This document shows, piece after piece, positions 56,413 to 64,000 of a stretch of 64,000 bases of DNA; positions within the stretch are counted from its first letter, which is position 1; each line of letters begins with the position of its first letter. The stretch comes from Shewanella putrefaciens (lineage in GTDB: Bacteria > Pseudomonadota > Gammaproteobacteria > Enterobacterales > Shewanellaceae). The notes beneath the pieces were generated by a model, which worked only from the letters and a program-made list of their open reading frames with translations, was not told where the DNA came from and ran no database searches. Location of the stretch: the NCBI RefSeq assembly GCF_016406305.1, contig NZ_CP066369.1:124001-188000 (forward strand). The letters are read 5' to 3'. The translations under genes were made by a program, and so were the position numbers.

Positions 56413-56604
56413 ATGTCAGTCGTAAAAACCATGTCAATCATAGGAATGGTGTTTTTCCCATTATGCTTAATCCTTGCTTCTGCATTTGCAGAAATCGATC
56501 TAGAAGCTTCAGCTGGATGGGGGATCTTTGCCGCCATGTATGGGATTGGTTATTCCATCACTGTTTTTGTTAAAACTAAAAATGCAGCTAATAGCACAAT
56601 TTAA
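56413..56604 (+). CDS. Small two-pass membrane protein
   Basis: 63 residues with two hydrophobic segments, about 5-27 (TMSIIGMVFFPLCLILASAF) and 35-54 (GWGIFAAMYGIGYSITVFV), and a strong ribosome site (AAAAGGAG). No family recognised with certainty. The AT-rich surroundings match the rest of the island. Function unknown. Confidence 0.7.
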   Translation: MSVVKTMSIIGMVFFPLCLILASAFAEIDLEASAGWGIFAAMYGIGYSITVFVKTKNAANSTI

Positions 56605-56614
56605 ACATTCAATT

Positions 56615-56639
56615 AGGCCCCTAGTGTGGATAGGGGCCT
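56615..56639 (+). terminator. Hairpin after the small membrane-protein gene
   Basis: AGGCCCCTA (56615-56623) pairs perfectly with TAGGGGCCT (56631-56639), seven-base loop, 11 bases after the stop. There is no T run, so it may be a weak terminator or stability element. The rest of the 200-base gap to the next gene holds no supported feature. Confidence 0.55.
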
Positions 56640-56805
56640 CAATCTATTGATTACCAATCAGCTAGTAGCACAGTGCAATACCGTCCATGGTGACGATTAG
56701 AGCTAAAAATGCGAATGCCAATTTACAGCAGGCTAAACACAATAAATATTCCATTTAATGGCCATCATCGTTAGCGGTTTATCACTAATTTAAGGTGTAT
56801 TTAAA

Positions 56806-57129
56806 ATGAAGAAATTGCTTTTTACTTTTGCACTGCTCGGAATGATTAGTGCTTGCAGTGATTCTAAACCGAATGTTGAAATTGAAGTTTACGACAGGGC
56901 GGGCTTGTATATGAAATCAATCGAAGTGAAGGTCAAGGCTATTGAAGATGATGTCATAGTAAACGACATCATTGTAAACAGAGGCAACTGTGAAAGCCTT
57001 TTCGAGAAAAAAGGTTTTCCCAAACAGCTTAAATTTGGTCAATCTACTTCTGTCTCTTATGGAGGCTCGTGTGATCTAACGCAAGTTGACGTAGTAACCA
57101 ATAATGGGAGCTGGACAGTTACCTACTGA
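56806..57129 (+). CDS. Putative lipoprotein
   Basis: 107 residues. Lipoprotein signal peptide MKKLLFTFALLGMISAC with the lipobox ISAC at residues 14-17. The mature part is beta-rich (VEIEVYDRAGLYMKSIEVKV) with two further Cys (near 64 and 90) that could form a disulfide. Family not recognised; location probably periplasmic face of the inner or outer membrane. Confidence 0.75.
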   Translation: MKKLLFTFALLGMISACSDSKPNVEIEVYDRAGLYMKSIEVKVKAIEDDVIVNDIIVNRGNCESLFEKKGFPKQLKFGQSTSVSYGGSCDLTQVDVVTNNGSWTVTY

Positions 57130-57258
57130 GTTGACCTTAATCTGATACAGGAGGTGCTAACCCCTTATGCCGCCTAACTAATTAGACGGGAACTTTAGTA
57201 CCTCAGTACAGGCCATCTTGAAGAGTTAGAAGAACCCTATCCGGAAAAACGCATAACA

Positions 57259-57278
57259 AAGCCTCAATGAAGAGGCTT
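57259..57278 (-). terminator. Possible terminator of the darT-darG operon
   Basis: AAGCCTC (57259-57265) pairs with GAGGCTT (57272-57278). On the minus strand it is followed by TTGTTATG, a weak T run. It lies 31 bases after the darG stop. Confidence 0.5.
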
Positions 57279-57309
57279 AATGCTATAGGATAACGCCAAC
57301 TAAAAATCG

Positions 57310-58371
57310 TTAGACTTGGGCTTTTAACTGCAACCAGCCTTGTTCGCTTAAGCGTTCCCATGCTGCAAGAATATGAGCGGGTTTCATTGTAGCCTTTCTC
57401 GCATTCCAGCTATGAACCCGCTCAATCAACTCTTCAGCAGACAGTGCAGGATTTGACTCTTGTGTCACAACCCAATGAACCGTTGACAGTAGTTCCATGC
57501 CGTTCTGAGACTCATACCCTTCAATTAGCTTAGCCACTTTATCAAAACGCTGCTTAGTCTCTGAGTGTTGCGCTAAGAAACCTAAAGCCTCCTTGGCGGC
57601 ATCATCTTTGAGATCAATAGGTGTCTCTGGCTTATTCAAACCATCGGCATAACCCGAAATAAAGTGACCTTCCATCTTATCGAGTACGTGACGGAGTACA
57701 TCAGCGTAAGGCCCATAATGATGTTTTTTAAACACCACCTTATTCAATGGCTCGCCTACCACTGTCAAAAAGTAAACTAACTTTTGCACTTCAAGTAATG
57801 ACAATCTGTAGCCAAAACCTGTAGATACATAGCGATCGATCAAACCTAAAACTGCTGCTCTGCCAATTGTCATTCGTGGGCGTCGAGTTTGATTAGGCAT
57901 AAGCTCTGCACTAGGCGCTGTTTGTGGTGGATAAACGCGCCAATCAACATCAGGCAACTCAGCGAGCGAAGTCTGTATTACTTGCTCAACCTCATGCCAG
58001 GGCAAACCACCCAATCCACTGCCTAGAGCAGGAATAGCGACTGATTTTAAGCCAAGACGGCGAACTTCAGCTTTAAGGCTCTCCAAACCTGACTCAATAT
58101 ATTCGAGCTTAGATTGGCCTTTCCAGTGCGCTTTAGTAGGGAAATTGATGATATAAAAAGGTGAATTGATTGAATTCAGAGAAACGGGAAGCACAGTACC
58201 TGTGATCAACGACTTATCGTCACAGGCTTTTTTGTATACTTTGAAGTTGTCAGGAAAGGCTTTTTTAAATTGCAACGCCAAGCCCTTACCCATCACCCCT
58301 ACTGTGTTAACAGTATTGATGATTGCATCAGCTTGATCGTGCAATATATTGCCTTTGTGATAAGTAATCAT
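57310..58371 (-). CDS. darG: DarG antitoxin: macrodomain DNA ADP-ribosyl hydrolase
   Basis: Removes ADP-ribose from thymidine bases in DNA and also binds DarT directly. 353 residues. Macrodomain at about 1-155: Asn22 in INTVNTVGVMGKG, Lys80 in NFPTKAHWKG at the position of the catalytic Lys reported for DarG, and PALGSGLGGLPW near 118. The C-terminal part (about 170-350) contains LSLLEVQKLVYFL and HHYGPYADVL, a Panacea/SocA-like antitoxin fold used to block the toxin. The ATG at 58371 follows the darT stop by eight bases with GAGG as ribosome site. Confidence 0.94.
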   Translation of the reverse strand: MITYHKGNILHDQADAIINTVNTVGVMGKGLALQFKKAFPDNFKVYKKACDDKSLITGTVLPVSLNSINSPFYIINFPTKAHWKGQSKLEYIESGLESLKAEVRRLGLKSVAIPALGSGLGGLPWHEVEQVIQTSLAELPDVDWRVYPPQTAPSAELMPNQTRRPRMTIGRAAVLGLIDRYVSTGFGYRLSLLEVQKLVYFLTVVGEPLNKVVFKKHHYGPYADVLRHVLDKMEGHFISGYADGLNKPETPIDLKDDAAKEALGFLAQHSETKQRFDKVAKLIEGYESQNGMELLSTVHWVVTQESNPALSAEELIERVHSWNARKATMKPAHILAAWERLSEQGWLQLKAQV

Positions 58372-58379
58372 TTTAACCT

Positions 58380-58988
58380 CTAGTAATACCACTGTGGCCG
58401 CACAATAACCTCAGGCTTATGCTGTACAGCTTGTAGTAATACGCTCACTTCTTCTGCTACCGCTTGGGTCTTTACCCCGATTTGTCGGATAGTGTGCCAT
58501 GCCACAGATTCGAATGCCAAAAATTCGGCCTGCTTCTCCTCTTTAAAGTCTGACCAATAACGTTCATTAATGATCCGCTCTAAGTCCAATTCATTAATAC
58601 GAGTGAAATCATCTATTTGTTCGGCATAATCCAAATCTGCATGTATATCGGTAAAAAAGCAATTATCGTTAGTCAGTCGAATGGTCTCGATATCACTGAT
58701 CAAATGTAATACGCGCTCTTGCCCACCTTGATAGTCATCATGGCCTTTATGGATCACAAATAACATCACGGAGCGAGGGCAAAAATTAAACGGTACATAT
58801 TGCCCAATACTCCCACCAGCAGCCACATTCACAAGACGAACTAAACGGCGCTGCTTTATATGGCTATAGCCAATATTCTGGTTAACTAAACCAAGTTCAA
58901 TGCGCTTATGATCGGACCACAAGCATCCTTGGGTAAGAATGCTGAACAGATTATCAATGTGAGTGATATGAGATACTTTGACAGTCAT
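58380..58988 (-). CDS. darT: DarT toxin: DNA thymidine ADP-ribosyltransferase
   Basis: Transfers ADP-ribose from NAD+ to thymidine in single-stranded DNA, blocking replication; DarTG systems act against phages. 202 residues of the DUF4433 family: VSHITHIDNLFSIL (NAD-contacting His at residue 10), the basic loop KQRRLVRLVNV near 45-55, YVPFNFCPRSVMLFVI near 64-79, and the catalytic Glu155 in EKQAEFLAFESVAW. All expected residues are present, so it should be active. First gene of the pair; ATG at 58988 has CAGGT upstream. Confidence 0.94.
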   Translation of the reverse strand: MTVKVSHITHIDNLFSILTQGCLWSDHKRIELGLVNQNIGYSHIKQRRLVRLVNVAAGGSIGQYVPFNFCPRSVMLFVIHKGHDDYQGGQERVLHLISDIETIRLTNDNCFFTDIHADLDYAEQIDDFTRINELDLERIINERYWSDFKEEKQAEFLAFESVAWHTIRQIGVKTQAVAEEVSVLLQAVQHKPEVIVRPQWYY

Positions 58989-59053
58989 TTTTACCTGCAA
59001 ATCAATTTATTGGCGTAAACAAAGCACTCTTGCCTTCTTACTCATAAGTCTAC

Positions 59054-59434
59054 TTACTTGGATTTACTCAGTAGCCCAATCAACAAGGCCCCTAATGCAG
59101 CACCCGCCACTAAAGTCCCCACTTGAGAATCCTGACTTCCTATTGCATTACTTCTTTGCTGGGCAACAACCCCAAACTGTTCAGCTTCTAACTTTCCTAT
59201 CGTCGTGCAAACTCGTTGAAATAGCTCTGAAGGACTAATTTTTAAAGCGTCAGCAACAAGAAAGACCTGATCAATAGAGAAGGTCGCCTTACCTCCTTCT
59301 AAGCGACTATAACTTGCCTGAGACAAGCCCATTCGATTTGCCACATCAATTTGCTCGATCCCCTTCTCTCGCCGAATGCTACTAACCACAGCTCCCATAA
59401 CAGCAGAGTAAGTCGTTTGTTCGATATTTGTCAT
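59054..59434 (-). CDS. XRE-family HTH protein with C-terminal membrane segment
   Basis: 126 residues. Cro/CI HTH at about 17-70 (EQIDVANRMGLSQASYSRLE, FSIDQVFLVADALKISPSEL). After a short linker the last ~22 residues form a hydrophobic segment (VGTLVAGAALGALLIGLLSK), so the regulator may be tethered to the inner membrane, which is unusual for this family. Divergent from the LRAT-like gene; the palindrome at 59475-59491 lies inside its predicted promoter, suggesting autoregulation. Confidence 0.85.
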   Translation of the reverse strand: MTNIEQTTYSAVMGAVVSSIRREKGIEQIDVANRMGLSQASYSRLEGGKATFSIDQVFLVADALKISPSELFQRVCTTIGKLEAEQFGVVAQQRSNAIGSQDSQVGTLVAGAALGALLIGLLSKSK

Positions 59435-59464
59435 AAGGCTCTTGATTTCCTATGGAAAATACAT

Positions 59465-59494
59465 TTAGTATTTACATGCGTTAAACGCATGCAA
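59465..59494 (-). promoter_or_regulatory. Palindromic operator within the predicted promoter of the HTH gene
   Basis: CATGCGT-TAA-ACGCATG (59475-59491) is a perfect 7+3+7 inverted repeat. On the minus strand it sits between a -35-like TTGCAT (59494-59489) and a -10-like TACTAA (59470-59465), 18 bases apart. A repressor bound there would block the HTH gene, and it is also 52 bases upstream of the divergent LRAT-like gene. Confidence 0.7.
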
Positions 59495-59542
59495 ATTCTT
59501 TTTTTGAAATTAAATTCATTTTAACCACTATAGGAGAGGTTA

Positions 59543-59983
59543 ATGCATAAAGATACAAAAATGATGATAGGTGATCGAGTCTATCGCAGCAAGGGGGCTG
59601 TAATGCACGTAGGTGTTATAGTTAGTGAAAATTTAGTGGCACATAACTCGCCAGATAACAATGTGGAAGTGGTATCTATTGAACAATTCGCTCAAGGAAA
59701 AGAACTGAAATATCAGCGTTCAACGAAAGTGGACCCTGACGCTTTGCTGAGTCAACTTGAGAAAATCAAAAATGAAAATAAACGTTATTGTCCGTTCAGC
59801 TTTAACTGTGAGCACTTCGCTAATAGGCTTCTAGGTGATAACAAAGGTTCTGGGCAACTGCTGGCAGTTGTTGCAATAGGTGCTTTAGGCCTTACAAGTA
59901 AAAACAAGTGGCTAGGTTTTTTAGCTGCAGGCTCTGTAGGCTTGGTTCTGTGCAACAGCCTTAGAAGCTATTCAACGACCTAA
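59543..59983 (+). CDS. LRAT/NlpC-P60-like cysteine protein with C-terminal membrane segments
   Basis: 146 residues. Papain-like LRAT fold of the NlpC/P60 superfamily: GDRVYRSKGAVMHVGVIV with His22, LVAHNSPDNNVEVVSIEQF with His34, and CPFSFNCEHFANRLL with Asn88-Cys89, the catalytic NC motif. Known relatives act as acyltransferases, amidases or lipases. Residues about 105-140 contain two hydrophobic stretches (GQLLAVVAIGALGL, WLGFLAAGSVGLVLC), so the catalytic domain is probably cytoplasmic and membrane-anchored. AGGAGAGG ribosome site. Divergent from the HTH-membrane protein. Confidence 0.82.
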   Translation: MHKDTKMMIGDRVYRSKGAVMHVGVIVSENLVAHNSPDNNVEVVSIEQFAQGKELKYQRSTKVDPDALLSQLEKIKNENKRYCPFSFNCEHFANRLLGDNKGSGQLLAVVAIGALGLTSKNKWLGFLAAGSVGLVLCNSLRSYSTT

Positions 59984-60040
59984 AGCAAAGAATGTGAGAT
60001 GTTTGTGATTCGAGAGGCAATACTTCTTGCCTGTAACCCT

Positions 60041-60934
60041 CTATGTTAAAGACTTCAGTGCCTCTTCGAATTTCAACACTATACGAGAATGCTCCGCGTG
60101 ACTTCGGGTACGCATTTGGTCTGCCATATTCAGCCATAGATCGATAGCAGCACGGTGCCCAAATTTGTTAGTTTCAGGATCGACCCCCTCCAAATATTTA
60201 TCAGGGTGTGAAATCAACTCTTCAATTGAAACACGACCTTTTACCTTCAACCGGAAAGCGTCTTGTGACCCATAATCGTAAACAGGCAATCTTTGCCCTT
60301 GCGCAACAGGCTCAAGCACTTTGGCTGCTACGTATGAACCATAAACGACCGCATACCTTCTAAGCATAGAAGCCAAATTTGCGGCCAAATAACCTCTACA
60401 GTGCCAGTAACAAATACGATCATAATGGACCAATTCAAAACGATATATAGTTCGTTGATTAACCTCTCCCACGGGAACAGATATCACCAATACCCCAGAG
60501 TCATCAGGATAAAATAAGTTATTGCAGGTGGGCATGTACAAGGTCGCCCGCAAAGGTATATGTGATTCAAGTGCAATACTTTTTAAATAGGCATCGAATC
60601 CTTGAGGATTTTTATAAAAGGAATGCGGCTCGTAAACCACATCACTAGCACAATCCAACCAATCTCTATTGATACCAAAAAGCTGCGCCGCTTTTTCCAT
60701 CAGATCAGAAGTTAACACCTTAGTGAGTGATTCTGTAGAGTGACAATCGGCAATGCTTAGACCGTGGCCAAAGAAATCGGGAATTTGGCCAGGCTTGACA
60801 CCGTGGGCATCAAACAAGGCGAGGAAGCGGCTGGCGGGTGTATCCGTCACTGTAGGCCCCAATCTTGCTCTGAACCAAGAAAGGCACTTTTCCATCAGTT
60901 GTAAGCCAGCTAAGGTTTCCCCAAGTATCATCAT
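60041..60934 (-). CDS. Hypothetical protein, possibly HTH-containing
   Basis: 297 residues, not recognised. Residues about 30-95 (ASRFLALFDAHGVKPGQIPD, LMEKAAQLFGINRDWLDC) resemble a helical regulator-type domain with the LFG-hx-RDWL pattern seen after XRE HTH motifs. The rest is a mixed alpha/beta domain with YYRFELVHYD-like strands (TIYRFELVHYDRICYWHC) and conserved-looking Cys and His. AAGGAG before the ATG at 60934. Same strand as the flanking defence genes but separated by about 140 bases from the HNH gene. Function unknown. Confidence 0.75.
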   Translation of the reverse strand: MMILGETLAGLQLMEKCLSWFRARLGPTVTDTPASRFLALFDAHGVKPGQIPDFFGHGLSIADCHSTESLTKVLTSDLMEKAAQLFGINRDWLDCASDVVYEPHSFYKNPQGFDAYLKSIALESHIPLRATLYMPTCNNLFYPDDSGVLVISVPVGEVNQRTIYRFELVHYDRICYWHCRGYLAANLASMLRRYAVVYGSYVAAKVLEPVAQGQRLPVYDYGSQDAFRLKVKGRVSIEELISHPDKYLEGVDPETNKFGHRAAIDLWLNMADQMRTRSHAEHSRIVLKFEEALKSLT

Positions 60935-61075
60935 CACTCCTTGATTTATAAATCTAACAACTTAGCAAACGATCCGCTTATGTTCTGCCAAACAAGATCC
61001 GATAGAGCTTATTAATCGTGTCGATTTGCTCAAATTGGCTTTACATACCCAACGCAGTTTTAATCATGGTATCTT

Positions 61076-62176
61076 TTATTGCTCAGGTTGTGGTAATGCG
61101 TCGAACAAACCATTGTTACAACAAGCATCCAGAAATGGCTTTTTCAGAAAATTACATTCGGCGTAAGGTTTTTTATCGGTTTGCCGCGCTAAAGTGCGAA
61201 GAAAATCAGCAGGCATTCGATCGTCTTCTTTCCACTCATCGAGCACTTGTGTCAGCCAGTACTTGCCATCATTTTCACTGCAGAGCTTGGCTTTGTAGCG
61301 CTCTTCAATACCATAGACATCTTTCCAGGTTTCAATTTTCTCGTTGGCAGCCGCGGGGCCGAACGTAATAACTATGTCTTCAGGAGCCAACTTTTCAATG
61401 TCTGACGTTCGTAGCGCGATATGGATGTCGATTATATGGGGGGCCGTTGTGTAAGGATAAAAAAAAGCGCGACGATGCACTAAGCGTGTAGGATCTTTTG
61501 GTATATATGCAGGATCTTTGCTGGTTTTATAGCTGCTATTGCAATGGTGGCAAGCTGGCATCAAATTCATGAAGTTGATGGAGTTAAACGGGTATATCGC
61601 TTTTGGCAGATAGTGATCGTAGGCTTCTCTGGGAATATGGTTTGCCCCCAGTAAATCATTCATGCCGCAAAAGGGACATTTGCCAGCTTTATTTGTTTGT
61701 ACGAATGTTTGGTAATGGTCATCAATATCACCGATCTTAGCACGCAAAGCTGCAAGATTAAGCAATGATTGAGAATATAACCCTTTGAAGAAGGTGCCTA
61801 GAAGGTCGGCTATATCACTATGATTGACAGCTATATCACTGTAGCGGGCGAGATAAGCAGTCGGATCATTGTCACACACTTTCACTAAATCATTATTGCC
61901 TTGATACCACAATGTGAATTGTGCGATTTCGGCTGTGCTTAACCTAGCAAATAATCCGTGAATACGTTCAATATTGCCGTAAAAGAAATCAGCTCCTGCG
62001 GCATCGGAATATAAAAATGCAGTCATTACTTCTTGTAAGTCGGCATTAGCAGCAAAGAGGTCCAGATCGAATGGACCGTTAGTCGGTGCCTTACACCACA
62101 CGTGATGGAAAATAAAATCGATAAATTCCTGCATCTTTTCCATTTGATGCGGTACGTAAGTGTAAGCAAAAAGCAT
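61076..62176 (-). CDS. HNH endonuclease-domain protein coupled to the ATPase
   Basis: 366 residues. HNH/zinc nuclease motif in the middle: CPFCG (167-171), Asp187-His188 in EAYDHYLPKAIYP, then NFMNLMPACHHCNSSYKTSK (201-220) with the second zinc pair and the final Asn. The N-terminal ~160 residues are helical and the C-terminal part about 230-366 is unassigned. The ATG overlaps the ATPase stop by one base (TAATG). An ATPase followed by an HNH protein is the PtuA-PtuB layout of Septu defence systems; this HNH protein is longer than typical PtuB. Confidence 0.88.
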   Translation of the reverse strand: MLFAYTYVPHQMEKMQEFIDFIFHHVWCKAPTNGPFDLDLFAANADLQEVMTAFLYSDAAGADFFYGNIERIHGLFARLSTAEIAQFTLWYQGNNDLVKVCDNDPTAYLARYSDIAVNHSDIADLLGTFFKGLYSQSLLNLAALRAKIGDIDDHYQTFVQTNKAGKCPFCGMNDLLGANHIPREAYDHYLPKAIYPFNSINFMNLMPACHHCNSSYKTSKDPAYIPKDPTRLVHRRAFFYPYTTAPHIIDIHIALRTSDIEKLAPEDIVITFGPAAANEKIETWKDVYGIEERYKAKLCSENDGKYWLTQVLDEWKEDDRMPADFLRTLARQTDKKPYAECNFLKKPFLDACCNNGLFDALPQPEQ

Positions 62177-63966
62177 TATTGATTTCCCTCTTCGCTATCG
62201 TTTGCTTCGCCGTCAAGAATAGCTTTGATCAGCAGCAGCTTTTCAACCGAGTCACCCAATTGCTGATGGATTTCGTTGATCAGCGCTTCATTCTCCTCGC
62301 CGTCTTGCTCGAAGCGTTTACGCAAGTCATCTAATATGCCTTTCGCGTAAGCACCGATGGTTTCGCGTTTACCGAAGGTATTCATGGTGATTTTGTTAAT
62401 CGAGGCACCTAGGGTATTGTATTTGGGGTGAGTGATGCTGACTTTGCGGGTAATTTTATCTTTACTGAATACTAATACCTTTTCTGGCTTACTATCAGAA
62501 ATCAAAAACGGGGTATGGGTGGTGATCAGCATTTCCTGACTTGTATCAGCATCTTTAGGGAAGCACTGCCGCAGTCGGCTGATAAAGTTGGCGCGCCAGT
62601 CGGGATTAAAGTGGGTTTCGGGCTCATCCAACAAAAACAGGCTGTTGGTATTGCGAAACAGCAGGCACAGGCCAAGGCTGTGTAATAACTGGTGTTCGCC
62701 ATCGGATAATTCTTTGAGCATTAAAGGTTCATCACATCCGACCTTACTAAAGCGCACAAACTTAAAACGCATTATGCGTTGGTCCGATGCCAGAGTTGGA
62801 ATTGTTTCGCTCACATAGTGGCTATTGCTCTGGTACAAATCTGCCTTGATCGCATCGCCTACCGTGTACAAATTCAAGGTGAGCAATACCTGAAACGCTT
62901 GGAATAGCGATAGCGGATCGTTACTGAAATTTTCTCTAAAAGCTTGCTTGGTCGCTTCATTTACCCAGTAATCCAATATCAAACTATCGCTGGTGTCATC
63001 CTCGAAACTCAGCGTTGCGCAGCGCTTCAGTGCACTGATCATGCGCGACGATTTTTCATCGCCTTCTAAAAGCTGCAAAAGATTCAAGCGGTAACGGGTG
63101 TTGCCCAGCTCATCTTCTTCGGCAGTCAGTGCCGGGTGGTCTTTGATGATGCTTTCCAACGTTTGTGGCTGACTTTCATTGTTGCTGACAAAGCTTTCAA
63201 GCTGTTCTGGCGTTAGCAAAATAGTGCGACGCAGAATAATGCGGAATTCTTTCAGCGACTCTATGCCGACATCCTCACGAAAGGGCTGCAGGGTTGCTTC
63301 TTCCTGAAACAGCAAATTGCACAGCAATATGGCCTGACTGAAACTGTTATCCAGATACGCCATGCGGGCTTCCGGATAACCTGGGTAAGGCAATTGCTGG
63401 CTTAGGGCATTCCAGTATTCATCAAACTGGATAAAGCGCATTTTAAAAAATGGCAGGCTTAAGATTTCGTTTTCGCCGGAGGAATAACCTAGTACGTATT
63501 GCGGCAAGATAATGTCGGCGTAGCCGCTGCCAAATACTTCATTGATATTGGTATCAAAATCGCCCTGGTTTTCCCACATAAAGCGAACCGTTTCACCATC
63601 ATTTTTCCAAACCTTGACTTTTGCCCATTCTGGGCTGTCTTGGCGACGATATTCTTTAGGTACACGAATCAGATAGCCTAATTCAAAGGCTGAGGGTGAA
63701 AGATCTTGTTCGTCATTTTGCAGGGCTTCGGGTAAAAAGCTGCGCCTGACTCGTTGAATTTCAAGTTGATAGAAAATCGCGCCCAATACTTCCAGTAAGT
63801 TGGATTTACCACTGCCATTGGGTCCGGCGCAAACGAAGGGCGCAAAGCCTTCGTTATTCGCCAGCTCTTCCTGCAGTGTCCATTCACTACGAAAGTGATG
63901 TTCAAAGCCACAGGGCAAACTGCGAAAGCCGTTAGGGTCGGTGATTTTCAGGCGCAGAAGTTTCAT
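62176..63966 (-). CDS. ABC-type/AAA ATPase of a defence (restriction-associated) system
   Basis: 596 residues of the SMC/RecF/OLD-like ATPase class. Walker A GPNGSGKSN at 48-56, ABC signature LKELSDGEHQ near residue 417, Walker B LFLLDEPETHFNP near 440, and the His switch TTHTPFLIS near 475. The middle is an insertion of about 300 residues, with no coiled coil. The C-terminus is acidic. AAGGGAAAG precedes the ATG. It resembles the ATPases described as restriction-system-associated, and PtuA of Septu; which is closer cannot be told without a search. Upstream partners may lie beyond the window edge. Confidence 0.9.
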   Translation of the reverse strand: MKLLRLKITDPNGFRSLPCGFEHHFRSEWTLQEELANNEGFAPFVCAGPNGSGKSNLLEVLGAIFYQLEIQRVRRSFLPEALQNDEQDLSPSAFELGYLIRVPKEYRRQDSPEWAKVKVWKNDGETVRFMWENQGDFDTNINEVFGSGYADIILPQYVLGYSSGENEILSLPFFKMRFIQFDEYWNALSQQLPYPGYPEARMAYLDNSFSQAILLCNLLFQEEATLQPFREDVGIESLKEFRIILRRTILLTPEQLESFVSNNESQPQTLESIIKDHPALTAEEDELGNTRYRLNLLQLLEGDEKSSRMISALKRCATLSFEDDTSDSLILDYWVNEATKQAFRENFSNDPLSLFQAFQVLLTLNLYTVGDAIKADLYQSNSHYVSETIPTLASDQRIMRFKFVRFSKVGCDEPLMLKELSDGEHQLLHSLGLCLLFRNTNSLFLLDEPETHFNPDWRANFISRLRQCFPKDADTSQEMLITTHTPFLISDSKPEKVLVFSKDKITRKVSITHPKYNTLGASINKITMNTFGKRETIGAYAKGILDDLRKRFEQDGEENEALINEIHQQLGDSVEKLLLIKAILDGEANDSEEGNQ

Positions 63967-64000
63967 GCAGACTTTCCCTTAGCTAATCGAAGGCGATTAT

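Noticed and set aside
61018..61368. Plus-strand 116-codon frame near the end of the HNH gene
   Set aside because: Mostly antisense to the C-terminal coding part of the HNH gene; no domain and no ribosome site.
1..64000. CRISPR arrays and rRNA or tRNA genes
   Set aside because: No regularly spaced short repeats, rRNA segments or tRNA-like sequences were noticed anywhere in the window by eye; a dedicated scan was not possible.

Overview
The window reads as chromosomal DNA of a gammaproteobacterium, most likely Shewanella. This is inferred from the gene families and their order (pckA, hslO, hslR, a full gspC-N operon, yrfG, nudE, cysQ, a selD-selU pair, a desaturase divergent from fabR); no database search was possible.

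Positions 1-18.4 kb are housekeeping. A minus-strand operon holds an undescribed 60-codon membrane protein, the Na+/proline symporter PutP and a glutamate 5-kinase (cut by the window edge). pckA, hslO and hslR follow. The type II secretion operon gspC-D-E-F-G-H-I-J-K-L-M-N (6.1-17.6 kb) is complete, tightly packed and closed by a bidirectional terminator. yrfG converges on it.

Positions 18.5-37.2 kb form a co-directional run that I consider the most novel part. It encodes an Asp/Asn beta-hydroxylase-like oxygenase, a fused PRMT-like methyltransferase plus phytanoyl-CoA-hydroxylase-like dioxygenase, a sulfotransferase, a GNAT acetyltransferase, three tandem phage-tail-collar proteins with no prophage around them, a second sulfotransferase, and a 3870-residue DUF4347 surface protein. 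That giant carries Ig/cadherin-like repeats, an internal GlyGly-CTERM-like sorting signal and a C-terminal outer-membrane beta-barrel. Several junctions are translationally coupled (ATGA overlaps), including the second sulfotransferase with the giant. I infer a system that makes and covalently modifies a surface adhesin; T2SS and rhombosortase may take part in its export and processing.

Positions 37.4-46.3 kb return to housekeeping: nudE, cysQ, a GNAT gene, a TetR regulator coupled to a transporter-acyltransferase fusion, selD-selU, and a fatty-acid desaturase divergent from fabR with a FabR-like operator between them.

From about 46.4 kb to the window end lies a genomic island. Its left junction is a 45-bp remnant of the 3' end of trmA, and a tyrosine recombinase follows. 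The island holds a remnant of a second integrase, a secreted Rhs/SpvB polymorphic toxin with a C-terminal deaminase domain and an Imm10-like immunity protein, small regulator, membrane and lipoprotein genes, a DarT-DarG DNA ADP-ribosylation toxin-antitoxin pair, a divergent pair encoding an HTH protein and an LRAT-like protein that both end in membrane segments and flank a perfect palindrome, an unknown 297-residue protein, and an ABC-type ATPase coupled to an HNH nuclease (Septu-like logic). The cargo is typical of defence and competition. The island's right end, where an intact trmA is predicted, lies outside the window.
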